Positions 1-9,618 of a stretch of 64,000 bases of DNA are shown one piece after another. The notes under the pieces were generated by a model. That model was not told the DNA's origin, searched no databases, and was given only the letters and a program-made list of their open reading frames with translations. The DNA is from Xanthomonas arboricola pv. guizotiae. GTDB taxonomy: Bacteria; Pseudomonadota; Gammaproteobacteria; Xanthomonadales; Xanthomonadaceae. The stretch is taken from the NCBI RefSeq assembly GCF_002940205.1, contig NZ_MDSK01000024.1, positions 18,221 through 82,220 of the forward strand, written 5' to 3'. Every line of letters starts with the position of its first letter. Positions within the stretch are counted from its first letter, which is position 1. The translations under genes were made by a program, and so were the position numbers.

Positions 1-1
1 G

Positions 2-346
2 CTCGCCGCGCGCAGCCTGCTCGCACAGGCGCTACCGCCCACTGCCCTGTTCTGCAGCAACGACGATATGGCGGCAGCCGCCGTTGCGGTCGCACACGGC
101 CTGGGCCTGCGCGTGCCCGAGGACGTATCGGTCGCCGGCTTCGACGACACCCCGGTCGCCACCACCATCTGGCCCGAGCTCACCACCGTGCATCAACCGG
201 TCACCGCGATGGGCCGCGCCGCGGTATCGCTGCTGGCCGATGCGATCCGCCAGCGACGCAAGGGCGATCCCGCACAGGGCGTACATCAGGTGATGAAGTA
301 CACCGTGGTCAAGCGCGGCTCGACGGCGGGGCCGCCGGCGCGGTAA
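2..346 (+). CDS. LacI-family transcriptional regulator, C-terminal part
   Basis: This is the C-terminal 114 residues of a LacI/GalR-type repressor; the DNA-binding domain lies left of the window. The signature of the periplasmic-binding-protein-like effector domain is clear: FCSNDDMAAAAV, then PEDVSVAGFDDTPVA, then the PELTTVHQP segment and a C-terminal helix. It runs convergently toward a TonB receptor gene. Together with the nearby glycoside hydrolases this suggests a local sugar-responsive repressor. The effector sugar cannot be read from the sequence. Confidence 0.9.
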   Translation, partial: LAARSLLAQALPPTALFCSNDDMAAAAVAVAHGLGLRVPEDVSVAGFDDTPVATTIWPELTTVHQPVTAMGRAAVSLLADAIRQRRKGDPAQGVHQVMKYTVVKRGSTAGPPAR

Positions 347-391
347 GCGCCGCATCGATCGGCATCGCGTAACGCCTTCGGCATCACGCTC

Positions 392-428
392 AAAAAAACG
401 GCCACATCGCTTCCCGACGATGCGGCCG
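392..428 (-). terminator. rho-independent terminator of the TonB receptor gene
   Basis: Read on the minus strand, an 11-bp stem (CGGCCGCATCG pairing with CGATGTGGCCG, one mismatch) with an 8-nt loop is followed by seven T residues. It lies about 150 bp after the stop of the TonB receptor gene and faces the end of the lacI-type gene. Confidence 0.75.
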
Positions 429-581
429 AATGGGAGGGTGCCCGACGTTGCCGTCAGGCGTACTGCAGCGCCGCAATCGACGGCGACGGGAAGAAAGCGC
501 AATGACCGCTTGCAGAGCGACAACAGCGGACCATGCGCGACACAGCAGGGGTACGCCGTGTCGCACGACGGTACAGCCGGA

Positions 582-3518
582 TCAGAAGCGCAGACGCAAG
601 CCCGCGTAATAGCGACGCTCGAAGATGTTCTGGTCGTAGTAGTGATTGGTCCACTGCGCGTAGCGCCGCTCGCTTTCGCCGGTCAGATTGGTCGCCTGGG
701 CGTACAGGGTCAGGTGATCGTTGACGTCGTAGCTGAAGGACGCATCGAGATAGCCCACGTCGTCGTTCCAGATCGCCAGCTCGTCGCCCCAGGCAGCGCT
801 GTTGACCTGGCTGAAGCGCTTGCTGCGCCAGTTGTAGGCCACGCGCGCCTGCAGCTTGTCCTTCTGGTACCACAGCACCGCGTTGGCCTGGTGCTTGGAG
901 TTGTCGCCGATCGGCAAGGTGTTGCCTTCGATATCGGTGTTGTCGGTATCGGCGTCGGAGAAGGTGTAGTTGATGTTGGTACCGAAACCGCTCAACCAGC
1001 CGGGCAGGAAGTCGAAGGCTTGCTGATACCCCACTTCAAAGCCCTTGATCTTGCCGCCGCCGCCATTGACGATGCGCTCCACCGGGCCACCCAGCCGCGC
1101 CACGCCGTCGGCATCGGGCAACAGTTCGATATTGGTCACCGTGGTGGGGAACGACTTCACATCGATCAGGAACGCACCCACGCTGACCAACGAGGCATCG
1201 GAGAAATACCACTCCCACGAGGCGTTGTAGTTGGTGGCACGATACGGATCGAGATCCGGATTGCCGGAGCGGCCATTGAGGAACAGCACCGCATCCGAGG
1301 GCAACGCGGGGTTGCGCGGTGGCGTGCCGTTGACCGCATAGAAGCTCACCAGCCCGCGCCCGAGATCGGGCAGGTCCTGGCGCGCCACCGCCTTGTTGTA
1401 GGCAAAGCGCAGCTTCTGCGCGTCGGTGATGTCCAGCGACAGGTTGGCGGTGGGCAGCACGTCGGTGTACTGGCGGTTCAGGCGATTGGTACCGATCGCC
1501 GGGCTGACGCCGTTCCATTCGACATTGCCGATGAACACGTTGCCGCTGCTCAGGTACTGGTCGATGGCCAGCTTGGTCTGCACGATGCGCGCGCCGATGT
1601 TGGCCGTCCACGGGACTGCGCTGCCGGTACCGCCTTCCAGATTGGCCAGAAAGTACGCCGCGGTGCTCTTTTCGGTGACCTTGTAGGAGTCGGCGGCCTG
1701 CTGGTAGGCCACGTTGCCCGGATACAGGCTATTGAGATAGCCCACCGGATCTTTCATGACCTGCGGATTGATCGCCGGCAGGCCCTGGCTGCCCAGGCCG
1801 GTGACCTTGAGCGGATCGAAGTCGTTGAAATACGCCCAATAACCGGGAATCGAATTGAACGGCAGCAGGCGCGCTTCGGACACGCCGCTGCAGGTGTCCA
1901 CGATCAGCGGATCCTTGAAGTAATACAGCGAGCGGTTCGGGTCGGCGCAGCTGGTCGATACTGGCGACAGATAGCGATAGGTGTCCAGCTTGACCTCGCG
2001 CTCGCCGTAGCGGATGCCGAACTGGAAGCCGCGCACCACGCCCTCGTCGAACTCGAAGGTGCCATCGGCGCGGAACGCGTCCATCGTCGCTTCGATCTTG
2101 TTGCCCTGCGCCCAGGTCGACATCAGCTGCCAGTTGTCCGGGTTGGAGACGTCGGTACCGAGGTTGACCGCCGGATAGGTGCCGCGGAAATCCACCGAGG
2201 CATCCACTGTCGGCAAGCCGTTGGCGTTCGCCCACTGCGTGACGCCGCCGGCGCGCGTGATCTGGTCGCCACGTGTCACCACTGCATCGGCACGCGCTTC
2301 GTCGTAGGTGCGCTGTGCATCGCCATGCACCCAGCGGAACGAGGCACGGAAGGGGCCGCCATCATCGAAGCGCAGCTCCAGATTGGTGTTGAGCGCGTCC
2401 GAGTCTGCAACGCCGGCCATCGAGTGGGCCTGGAAGCGGTTGTAGCGGAACTGGCCGTATTCCAGCACGCCGTTGGAATCGACCACCGACCCGGGCTGCA
2501 ACTGGTTGGTGGCCCAGCCGGTGTGCAGCTGCGCGGCGACCGAGGTGTCCTGGTCTTCGAGCTTGGTGTAGGCCGCATCGGCCAACAGCGTCCAGGAATC
2601 GTTGATGTTGAACTGGAACGAGCCGTTGATGCCGGTGCGCTGGCGATCGGTGCTGCGGTTGTCCAGTTCGGTGGCGACCCAGTTGTAGAAATAATCGCGC
2701 GGCAGATTGCTGGGGTCGGTGTTGCTGCCGATGCGCCCGTCGCCGTTGAAATCGAAACCCACGTTCTGCTCGGTGGATTTCTGCGCACCGTTGGAATACA
2801 CGCTGGGGTGCTTGTTCTCCAGCGTGGCATCGGAGTACGACACGGCCAGCAACGCGCCCCAGCGCTCGGTGCGGAAGCTGGCCAGCCCCGAATACAGCTC
2901 GTTGAGTTCCTGCACGCGGTCGCCATAGGAGCCTTCGGCCTGGCCGCTGAAGGTCCAGCCTTCCGGCAGGTCGAACGGGCGCCGCGTCTTCAGCGAGACG
3001 GTACCGCTGATGCCGCCATCCAGATCGGCGGCGGTCGGCGACTTAATCACATCCACGCCGCTGAACAGCGTCGGCGGGATATCGACGAAATCCGGCTGCG
3101 CGCGGCCGATGTTCGGCTGGCCGTATTGGTCGCCGCCACCGGCGCTCAGGTACAACTCGCCGTTCATGGTGGTCTGCACCTGCGGCATGCCGCGGATATT
3201 GAGCTGCGAGCCCTCGCCGGCCGAACGCCGGATCTGCACGCCGGGCACGCGTTGCAGCGAATCGGTGATGGTGACGTCGGGCAATTTGCCGATGTCTTCG
3301 GCAGAGATCGAGTCGATGATCTGCGCGGCGGTGCGCTTGTTTTCGATGGCCTCGGCCTGCGCGCCGCGCACGCCCTTGACCATGACCTTGTCCAGGTCGG
3401 TGACCCCGGCGGTGTTGCCGGCGTCCTGTGCGCCTGCGCTGCCGGCAAGCAGGGTGAGTGCAGCCGCGAGTGCGGCGGCCAGCGGGGTGTGGCGGGTGTT
3501 CGAATGCAGCTTGTTCAT
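582..3518 (-). CDS. TonB-dependent receptor (Xanthomonas/Caulobacter type)
   Basis: A 978-residue outer-membrane receptor for energised uptake of a large nutrient, probably an oligosaccharide. The start is the ATG at 3518, preceded by a strong GGGAGGGG Shine-Dalgarno and followed by a signal peptide ending near AGSAGAQ. Upstream in-frame ATGs lack a ribosome site. The plug domain (LPDVTITDSLQRVPGVQIRR, then LNIRGM) is followed by a 22-strand barrel ending YYAGLRLRF with the terminal aromatic residue. The C-terminal NLTGESERRYAQW pattern is typical of the Xanthomonas/Caulobacter TonB group. The GH2 gene lies 140 bp upstream on the same strand, so the two may be co-transcribed. The substrate is inferred only from these neighbours. 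Confidence 0.93.
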   Translation of the reverse strand: MNKLHSNTRHTPLAAALAAALTLLAGSAGAQDAGNTAGVTDLDKVMVKGVRGAQAEAIENKRTAAQIIDSISAEDIGKLPDVTITDSLQRVPGVQIRRSAGEGSQLNIRGMPQVQTTMNGELYLSAGGGDQYGQPNIGRAQPDFVDIPPTLFSGVDVIKSPTAADLDGGISGTVSLKTRRPFDLPEGWTFSGQAEGSYGDRVQELNELYSGLASFRTERWGALLAVSYSDATLENKHPSVYSNGAQKSTEQNVGFDFNGDGRIGSNTDPSNLPRDYFYNWVATELDNRSTDRQRTGINGSFQFNINDSWTLLADAAYTKLEDQDTSVAAQLHTGWATNQLQPGSVVDSNGVLEYGQFRYNRFQAHSMAGVADSDALNTNLELRFDDGGPFRASFRWVHGDAQRTYDEARADAVVTRGDQITRAGGVTQWANANGLPTVDASVDFRGTYPAVNLGTDVSNPDNWQLMSTWAQGNKIEATMDAFRADGTFEFDEGVVRGFQFGIRYGEREVKLDTYRYLSPVSTSCADPNRSLYYFKDPLIVDTCSGVSEARLLPFNSIPGYWAYFNDFDPLKVTGLGSQGLPAINPQVMKDPVGYLNSLYPGNVAYQQAADSYKVTEKSTAAYFLANLEGGTGSAVPWTANIGARIVQTKLAIDQYLSSGNVFIGNVEWNGVSPAIGTNRLNRQYTDVLPTANLSLDITDAQKLRFAYNKAVARQDLPDLGRGLVSFYAVNGTPPRNPALPSDAVLFLNGRSGNPDLDPYRATNYNASWEWYFSDASLVSVGAFLIDVKSFPTTVTNIELLPDADGVARLGGPVERIVNGGGGKIKGFEVGYQQAFDFLPGWLSGFGTNINYTFSDADTDNTDIEGNTLPIGDNSKHQANAVLWYQKDKLQARVAYNWRSKRFSQVNSAAWGDELAIWNDDVGYLDASFSYDVNDHLTLYAQATNLTGESERRYAQWTNHYYDQNIFERRYYAGLRLRF

Positions 3519-3658
3519 GGTCCCCTCCCAGGGATGACGACAATCCACGACCGTTTCGAATGGCATTGCAGCAACGGCAATGCGGTATTGGCTGACGCGC
3601 AATCGGCGCATCAGTGTGAACGCCGTGGGGGGCACGGCGCGGCAACGCGCTGGCGCCG

Positions 3659-6600
3659 CTACGGAGGCCCGTTGGCAACGCCTGTTGATGGTTCGACATT
3701 CCAGCCGCGCACCTGCAGCGTGGCATTGCGCAGGCTCGCCGCGGACGGGCCGCGGATCTGGATCTCGCGCTGCTCGCCCGGCACCAGGCTGAGATAGTTA
3801 TCGCTGTAGTACGCCGGCAGGATGCGCTGGCCTTGCGCGTCCACCAGGGTCAGCTTGGCGTTGAGCGCAACCTGTTGCGAGGCATTGCGTACGCTGGCGC
3901 GCAGCACCGGTTCGGCGCCCTCCTGCAGCTGCGTGCTGAGCTGCACCGGCACTGCCGCCAGCGCATCCAGCCCCCGCATGGCCGCCGCATCGCGCGCCAC
4001 CCAGTAGAAATTGCGCGAACGCACGACCGCATCGCGATCGAGCAATTGCAGCCGCACAAAGCCCAGGCCATTGGTGTCCTTGAGTAACGGTGCCAGCTGC
4101 AGCACCGGTGCCGACACCGCAACCGCCGCGGCCTGCAGCGCTTGCTCGCGCTGCTGCAGCAGCGTCCCGTCGGCGGCATAGACTTCTGCGCGCACGCGCA
4201 GGCCGCTCACCGGCTCGGCCGCGTTGTTGACCACCACCACCTCGTGGCCGGGCAGGTTCATCTGCACATGCAGCATCTCTGCCGCATTGCGCACGCCGTA
4301 GTAGGCCGCGTGGGTGTCGTAGTCGTGGCTGTAGATCTGCCACACGTTGCTGGGCCAGGCCGGATGGCTCATCCATAGCAGCCGCCCGCTGTTCTTGCTC
4401 CACAGCTGCGCGTTGAAGCCTTCGAAGATGGCGCGATGCGTCTCGTAGTTGAGCAGCTGCGCCTTGCGTTCGAAGTCGGCCAGGCTGGTCGGCGCGCCGA
4501 GCTTGTCGGTCAGCGAGCGCATGAAGCTGGCAGTGTCGCCGTTACCGGACTGGTGCCAGTCGTGATACGCCCAGGCATCGCCGATCGGCCACTGGTCCTG
4601 CACCGCCGGAACCGACGCCTTGAACGACTCCAGGGTGGAGAACGAGGGCGTGCCCACCTCTACCGAGAAACCCTGCGCCAATGCGTTGAAGTAGCCCACC
4701 GGCTCGCGGTAGTTGTACGGGCCGCTGCCCTGCAGATTGACCTGGTTGGAACTGCCGGTGTACCAGCGCGTGCCATCGAGTTCTGCAACCAGCGTGTCCA
4801 GGCCCTCGTTGAGGATGGGTGCCGGCACGCCTTCGTTGCGCCCGAACCACAGCACGATGGAGGGATGATTGCGGAAGCGCTTGATCACCTCGGCGGCATT
4901 GTCCAGGAACAGCGCCGCGTCGGCCGGCTCCATGTTGTAGTTCTGGGTGGACTGCCAGAAATCGTTGAACACCAGCATGCCATACTCGTCGGCCAGCTCG
5001 AAGAAAGTGGCCTCGGTGTTCTGCCCCACCCAGTTGCGCACCACATTGAAATGCGCATCGCGCTGCAGGCGGAAATATGGCTCCAGCCGCTCGCGCGAGA
5101 CCCGCTTGCGCCAGTCGTCCATGCCCCAGTTGCCGCCCTTGACCGCGATGCGCACGCCGTTGATGCGCAGGGCCAGATACGGCGCCAGCGCATCATCCTC
5201 CAGCGGCGTGACCGCCGGCGACACGGCGGCACCGGGATAGAACGACTGCGCATCGCCACCGGGCACGGGCCGGATGGCGCTGTGGCGCGCATCCACAATG
5301 CGCTCCCCACGCACACGCGCCTTGTTGAAATCCACCAGCACGCGCCGCAGCGCGCCATCCTCATCGAACAGGGACAACTCGTAGGTGACCTCGCGAATGC
5401 CGAAGCGCAGCCGCTGCGTGTCCGAACGCGCACCGGCAACGTCCACGCCCACCTGCAAGGTATACAGCGCCGGTTCGCCATAGCCGTTGGGCCACCACAG
5501 GCGCGGATTGGCGACCACCAGCTGCGGCGTATCGGCGGCGGTGAGCTTGAGCGTGCTGCCACCGGCCGGCACCGTGACCTCGCGCTGGATGCGCACATCG
5601 CCGAACGCCAGTTGCACCGTGCCCTGCACCGCTGCGGCAGTGTCGTTGCGCAGCGGCAGGTTGATCTCGAGTTCGGCACGGCGGTGATCGGGTGCCAGCC
5701 GTGCGGTGACCACCTGCGTGTCGCCGATCGCCAGCGGACCTGTCGCATGCAGTTGCACGTCCTGCCACAGACCGGCATTGCGATCGCGCACCGCCGGAAT
5801 CCAGTCCCAGCCTTCGCTGGCGATGAAGGTCGGCCCGTCCAGCGCCTGCATGCCGCCATTTTCGCCGACACCGGCCGTCATCGACTGTTCGTGCGCGATG
5901 CCGGGATGCGGCGGCGGCGACACCCGTACCGCGATGACGTTCCTGCCCGGCCTGAGCTGCTTGCTGAAATCGAAGCGACCGCGGGCGAATGCGCCGCGGG
6001 TACGGCCGACCTGGGTGCCATTGACCCAGATCTCGCCGGCGTAGTTGATGCCGTTGAACAGCAGTTCCAATCGCTTGCCTTGCAGTGCGGCAGGCAGATC
6101 GAAACTGCTGCGGTACCACCAGTCCTGCCGGCTCAGCGATTCGGGAATCGCCATGTTGTTGAGGCCGATATCCGGATCCGGATACACGCCGCGATCGACC
6201 AGCGTGGTGAGCACCGTGCCCGGCACCGTCGCGGCGCGCCAGTGGGTCTTGCCGGTTGCGTCGTCGCTGCGCGACAGCGTCGCACCGCTGGCCTGCCCGA
6301 GCGCTGGTGCAGCAGCGAGTTGCCAGGCACCGATCCGCCATGACGCGGCATCCAGCGGCTGCAACGCGGGCGCCTCCGGCGCCGGCCTGGCGACCGGCGC
6401 CGGGAAGGGTGCGGCACTGCGCGGCAGGGTCGCCGCCGCTTGCGGTGCAAGTTGCCCTGCCATCTGCTTGACCTGCACGCGCCAGCCAGGCGATGCATCT
6501 TCGAAGCGCTGCAGCGCAGGATCCGGCGCCTGTGTGGCAAGCCGTGCGACGGCTGCCGCCTCCAGTGCACCGGCCTGCGCGCTGAAGCCTGCGATCTCGC

Positions 6601-7129
6601 CGCCGAAGTGCTGCGCATACGCCGACGGTTGCTGGCGCGGCCCGAACACCAGCATCGGCGCGACTGCGGTTTGTTGCACGCTGCCGCTGGCGACCTGGCG
6701 GCCATTGGCATACAGCCTCAGACGCGTGCCCTGCGCAATCGCGGCAACCTGCGTCCAGACACCTGGGCGCAGCGGCTGCTTGCTGCGCAGCACGTGTCCG
6801 GCGCCTTGGGCAAAGCCCAGCAGGCCGTTGTCGATGACGAAGAAACGGCCAGCCGCCAGCGGATCGCCGAGGCCGGCAATCAACGCCGGGCCGGTGGTCC
6901 CCTTGGACGGCCGCACCCAACCGGACACGCTCCAATCCGCATCGGCGGCCAGCAGCGGGGTTCCGGCGGCGAGCTTCTTGCTCAGCCCGAGACCGCCCGC
7001 GAGCACGCGCACGTCGTAGGGACCGGGCGGATCGGCATCGGCGGGTGCAGCCTCCACTGCAGTCCAGGCGATGCAAGCACACAACAACCACAGCGCTCCA
7101 CGGCGAAACGCCTTGCGAACCATCAGCAT
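3659..7129 (-). CDS. LamG-like domain plus glycoside hydrolase family 2 (exo-beta-glucosaminidase / endo-beta-mannosidase group)
   Basis: A 1156-residue exported enzyme. The ATG at 7129 is chosen because GGGAGAGG precedes it by about seven bases; the signal peptide ends near AVEAAPA. Residues ~35-215 look like a LamG/concanavalin-like domain (SVSGWVRPSKG, LRLYANGRQVASG), a common carbohydrate-binding addition. GH2 sandwich domains and the TIM barrel follow. The acid/base is likely E766 in LWFGRNEG and the nucleophile E824 in FSVEVGTPSF. These contexts resemble CsxA-type exo-glucosaminidases and mannosylglycoprotein endo-beta-mannosidases more than LacZ. It probably trims a plant or fungal glycan captured with the adjacent receptor. 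The exact substrate is uncertain. Confidence 0.88.
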   Translation of the reverse strand: MLMVRKAFRRGALWLLCACIAWTAVEAAPADADPPGPYDVRVLAGGLGLSKKLAAGTPLLAADADWSVSGWVRPSKGTTGPALIAGLGDPLAAGRFFVIDNGLLGFAQGAGHVLRSKQPLRPGVWTQVAAIAQGTRLRLYANGRQVASGSVQQTAVAPMLVFGPRQQPSAYAQHFGGEIAGFSAQAGALEAAAVARLATQAPDPALQRFEDASPGWRVQVKQMAGQLAPQAAATLPRSAAPFPAPVARPAPEAPALQPLDAASWRIGAWQLAAAPALGQASGATLSRSDDATGKTHWRAATVPGTVLTTLVDRGVYPDPDIGLNNMAIPESLSRQDWWYRSSFDLPAALQGKRLELLFNGINYAGEIWVNGTQVGRTRGAFARGRFDFSKQLRPGRNVIAVRVSPPPHPGIAHEQSMTAGVGENGGMQALDGPTFIASEGWDWIPAVRDRNAGLWQDVQLHATGPLAIGDTQVVTARLAPDHRRAELEINLPLRNDTAAAVQGTVQLAFGDVRIQREVTVPAGGSTLKLTAADTPQLVVANPRLWWPNGYGEPALYTLQVGVDVAGARSDTQRLRFGIREVTYELSLFDEDGALRRVLVDFNKARVRGERIVDARHSAIRPVPGGDAQSFYPGAAVSPAVTPLEDDALAPYLALRINGVRIAVKGGNWGMDDWRKRVSRERLEPYFRLQRDAHFNVVRNWVGQNTEATFFELADEYGMLVFNDFWQSTQNYNMEPADAALFLDNAAEVIKRFRNHPSIVLWFGRNEGVPAPILNEGLDTLVAELDGTRWYTGSSNQVNLQGSGPYNYREPVGYFNALAQGFSVEVGTPSFSTLESFKASVPAVQDQWPIGDAWAYHDWHQSGNGDTASFMRSLTDKLGAPTSLADFERKAQLLNYETHRAIFEGFNAQLWSKNSGRLLWMSHPAWPSNVWQIYSHDYDTHAAYYGVRNAAEMLHVQMNLPGHEVVVVNNAAEPVSGLRVRAEVYAADGTLLQQREQALQAAAVAVSAPVLQLAPLLKDTNGLGFVRLQLLDRDAVVRSRNFYWVARDAAAMRGLDALAAVPVQLSTQLQEGAEPVLRASVRNASQQVALNAKLTLVDAQGQRILPAYYSDNYLSLVPGEQREIQIRGPSAASLRNATLQVRGWNVEPSTGVANGPP

Positions 7130-7275
7130 TAGAGGCCTCTCCCAAGCTCTACTGCCACGCAACGGTGCACACCACCTCGACGCAACCGCCAAAGCGACGC
7201 GTCGTCGCCTTAGTCATTGCATCTGTCGTGATGCCGCCCGTGGCTGCCGCCCCTGTTTCAGCGGCCATGGTGCGA

Positions 7276-7287
7276 GGTAACGTTACC
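7276..7287. promoter_or_regulatory. candidate LacI-family operator
   Basis: A perfect 12-bp palindrome, GGTAACGTTACC, with a central CG typical of LacI/GalR operators. It lies between the divergently transcribed GH2 and GH97 genes, 63 bp before the GH97 start. A LacI-type regulator is encoded at the left edge of the window. No second copy was found upstream of the TonB receptor. Confidence 0.5.
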
Positions 7288-7349
7288 CCAGGTGGATATC
7301 GACGACAACCGTTCTGCGTTAGGGTTGGCGCTCCCAGGAGGAGGGACTC

Positions 7350-9314
7350 ATGCGAAACCTGATCCAGTCCGCATTACCGGCGGCGTGCGCGCTGCTGTGT
7401 TCGATCGCACTGCCTGCAGCTGCGCAGCGCTTGCAGGTGCAGTCGCCCGATGCACGCACGCAGGTGGAATTCATGCTGCGCGAGGATGGCGTGCCGACCT
7501 ATCGTGTGCTGTATCGCAACAAAGTCGTGCTCGACGACGCCCCGCTCGGACTGGATCTGGGCCGTGCCGACACGCTCGGCAAGGCGATGACGCTGCAGGG
7601 CAGCACGACCGAGACGCATGACGGCCGGTTCTCCCTGACCGTGGGCAAGACGCGCCACGCACGCGATCACTATCGCGCACTGCGCGTGCGGTTGTCGGAC
7701 CCCAAGCAGCGACGTCTGACGGTGGAACTGCGTGCCTACGACGACGGCGTGGCGCTGCGTTATGTGCTGCCCGACGCCGGCGAGGTGCGGATTCGCAACG
7801 AGCTCACCGGCTTTGCATTCCCCGGCGATTACGCATGCTGGAGCTTGAACCTGGGCCGCTTCGGCACCAGCCACGAGGGCGAATACGATGCGATCGCCGC
7901 ATCCAGGTTGCGCCCGCACAATCTGCTCGAGTTGCCGCTGGTGTGCCGGACCGATGCCAACGGCACCACGCTGGCGATTGCCGAGGCCAACCTGCGCGAC
8001 TATGCCGGCCTGTATCTCACCGGCCGCGCCGATGGTGGCCTGGGCGTGTCGGCGAAGTTATCGCCACGCCTGGACGACCCCAAGCTGGCCGTCAGCCTTG
8101 ATGCCAAAGGCCGCGATTTCGCCACGCCATGGCGGGTGATCATGCTGGGTGACAGCCCGGCCAGCCTGATCGAATCCAATCTGATTTCCGCACTCAATCC
8201 GCCGCCGGCCTTCGATGCGAGCTGGGTGCGCGCGGGCAAATCGGCTTGGGATTGGTGGTCCGGCTCACTGGCCAGTGGTGTGGCGCAGCCGGGCATGAAT
8301 ACCGCCACGATTCAGCGCTATATCGATCACGCGCAGCAATTGAAACTGCAGTACATGCTGATCGACGACGGCTGGTATTTCGGCAGCACCGGCGATGGCC
8401 AGTACAACGTCGATGCCGATATCCGCCGGCCGGTGGAGCAGCTCGACCTGCCGGGTTTGGTGGCCTACGCACGGCAGCGCGATGTCGGGCTGTGGCTGTG
8501 GGCGCATTGGCGCGCGCTGGATGCGCACATGGACGAAGCACTCGCCTGGTATCAGCAGCTCGGCATCAAGGGCATCAAGGTCGACTTCATGGACCGCGAC
8601 GACCAGCAGATGGTGGATTTCTATCATCGCCTGCTGGCCAAGGCCGCCGAGCACAAACTGCTGGTGGATCTGCATGGCGCCTATCACCCGACCGGCCTGA
8701 CCCGCACCTATCCCAACTACCTCACGCAGGAAGGCGTGCTCGGCGCCGAGTACAACAAGTGGACCACCCGCATCACCGCCACCCACAACCTCACGCTGCC
8801 GTTTACGCGCATGTTGCTCGGGCCGATGGACTACACACCGGGCGGCTTCCGCAATGTGCGCCCGGCCGAGTTCAGGATGCAGCACATCGCGCCGCAGGTG
8901 ATGACCACGCGTGCGCAGCAACTGGCGATGTATGTGGTCTACGAAAGCCCGTTCGCGGTGGTCGCCGACAGTCCGGAACAATACGAAAACGTGCCGGCAG
9001 CGCAGTTCCTGCGCGATGTGCCGGCGAGCTGGGACGAGACGCGCGCACTCGATGGCGCGATCGGCGAGCACATCGCGCTGGCGCGGCGTAGCGGCAAGGA
9101 CTGGTACGTGGGCGCGATGACCAACGAGCAGGCACGCACGCTGACCTTGCCGCTGGCATTCCTGGGCAAGGGCCGCTGGACCGCCACCGTCTATGCCGAT
9201 GGCGAGGCGCCGACGGACGTGCGTATCGACACACGCAAGCTCACCTCCAGCGACAGCCTGCAGCTGCCATTGGCTGCAAATGGCGGCGCCGCCGTGCGGC
9301 TGCAAAAAAAGTAA
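7350..9314 (+). CDS. glycoside hydrolase family 97, retaining type (alpha-galactosidase-like)
   Basis: A 654-residue exported enzyme with the signal peptide cleaved near LPAAAQ and the ATG preceded by AGGAGGG. The N-terminal beta-sandwich is followed by the GH97 TIM barrel (YMLIDDGWYF, GIKGIKVDFMDRDDQ, GAEYNKW). Two subtypes are known: inverting SusB-like alpha-glucosidases, and retaining alpha-galactosidases that carry an Asp nucleophile. Here D412 in IKVDFMD and E467 in GAEYN lie 55 residues apart, matching the retaining pair. It therefore probably releases alpha-galactose, or a related sugar, rather than glucose. It is divergent from the GH2/TonB genes. Confidence 0.9.
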   Translation: MRNLIQSALPAACALLCSIALPAAAQRLQVQSPDARTQVEFMLREDGVPTYRVLYRNKVVLDDAPLGLDLGRADTLGKAMTLQGSTTETHDGRFSLTVGKTRHARDHYRALRVRLSDPKQRRLTVELRAYDDGVALRYVLPDAGEVRIRNELTGFAFPGDYACWSLNLGRFGTSHEGEYDAIAASRLRPHNLLELPLVCRTDANGTTLAIAEANLRDYAGLYLTGRADGGLGVSAKLSPRLDDPKLAVSLDAKGRDFATPWRVIMLGDSPASLIESNLISALNPPPAFDASWVRAGKSAWDWWSGSLASGVAQPGMNTATIQRYIDHAQQLKLQYMLIDDGWYFGSTGDGQYNVDADIRRPVEQLDLPGLVAYARQRDVGLWLWAHWRALDAHMDEALAWYQQLGIKGIKVDFMDRDDQQMVDFYHRLLAKAAEHKLLVDLHGAYHPTGLTRTYPNYLTQEGVLGAEYNKWTTRITATHNLTLPFTRMLLGPMDYTPGGFRNVRPAEFRMQHIAPQVMTTRAQQLAMYVVYESPFAVVADSPEQYENVPAAQFLRDVPASWDETRALDGAIGEHIALARRSGKDWYVGAMTNEQARTLTLPLAFLGKGRWTATVYADGEAPTDVRIDTRKLTSSDSLQLPLAANGGAAVRLQKK

Positions 9315-9618
9315 GAACAGCAATGCCTATAGTGAAGTGATCGTGCACACCTTTGCGCATCGGCAACCTGCCGTACGCAAGGGTGTGCATGACCATTGGC
9401 ACGGCATCCGCTTAGCGCATTGCGCTTGCCGTGTGCCTGATATCACGTAATGCGCCTGTGCAGATCCATTTCTTTTTTTTGGCGGTTAGGATGCGCACGC
9501 CTTCAACGCAGGCATGCGCCGCCGAACCGACCCCGGGGCGCCACTGCGAACTGAAGGCGCTGTCCTGCATGCTGCGCCGCGTGCAGGCAGTTCCGTTCCG
9601 GCGCGAGGGGGACACCAC
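9315..9618. other. intergenic region with a long hairpin
   Basis: No gene is visible in this 304-bp gap. It holds the nested hairpin at 9344-9389, a weak GCGCATT/AATGCGC pair at about 9415-9455, and a T-rich tract near 9470-9480. The tract could end GH97 transcription. The rest is the leader of the neprosin-family gene. Confidence 0.5.
9344..9389 (+). other. 46-nt nested stem-loop after the GH97 gene
   Basis: The outer 14-bp arms 9344-9357 and 9376-9389 differ at one position (G-U pair in RNA). They enclose an inner CGGCA-ACC-TGCCG stem. No T-run follows, so it is not a canonical terminator. It could stabilise the 3' end of the GH97 mRNA. Confidence 0.55.

Noticed and set aside
420..3797. 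1125-residue open frame on the plus strand opposite the TonB receptor
   Set aside because: It mirrors the codon bias of the real minus-strand gene, has no ribosome site and is rich in Arg/His/Gly/Val without any domain pattern.
4436..6343. 635-residue plus-strand frame opposite the GH2 gene
   Set aside because: Same antisense artefact; no start signal and no recognisable motif.
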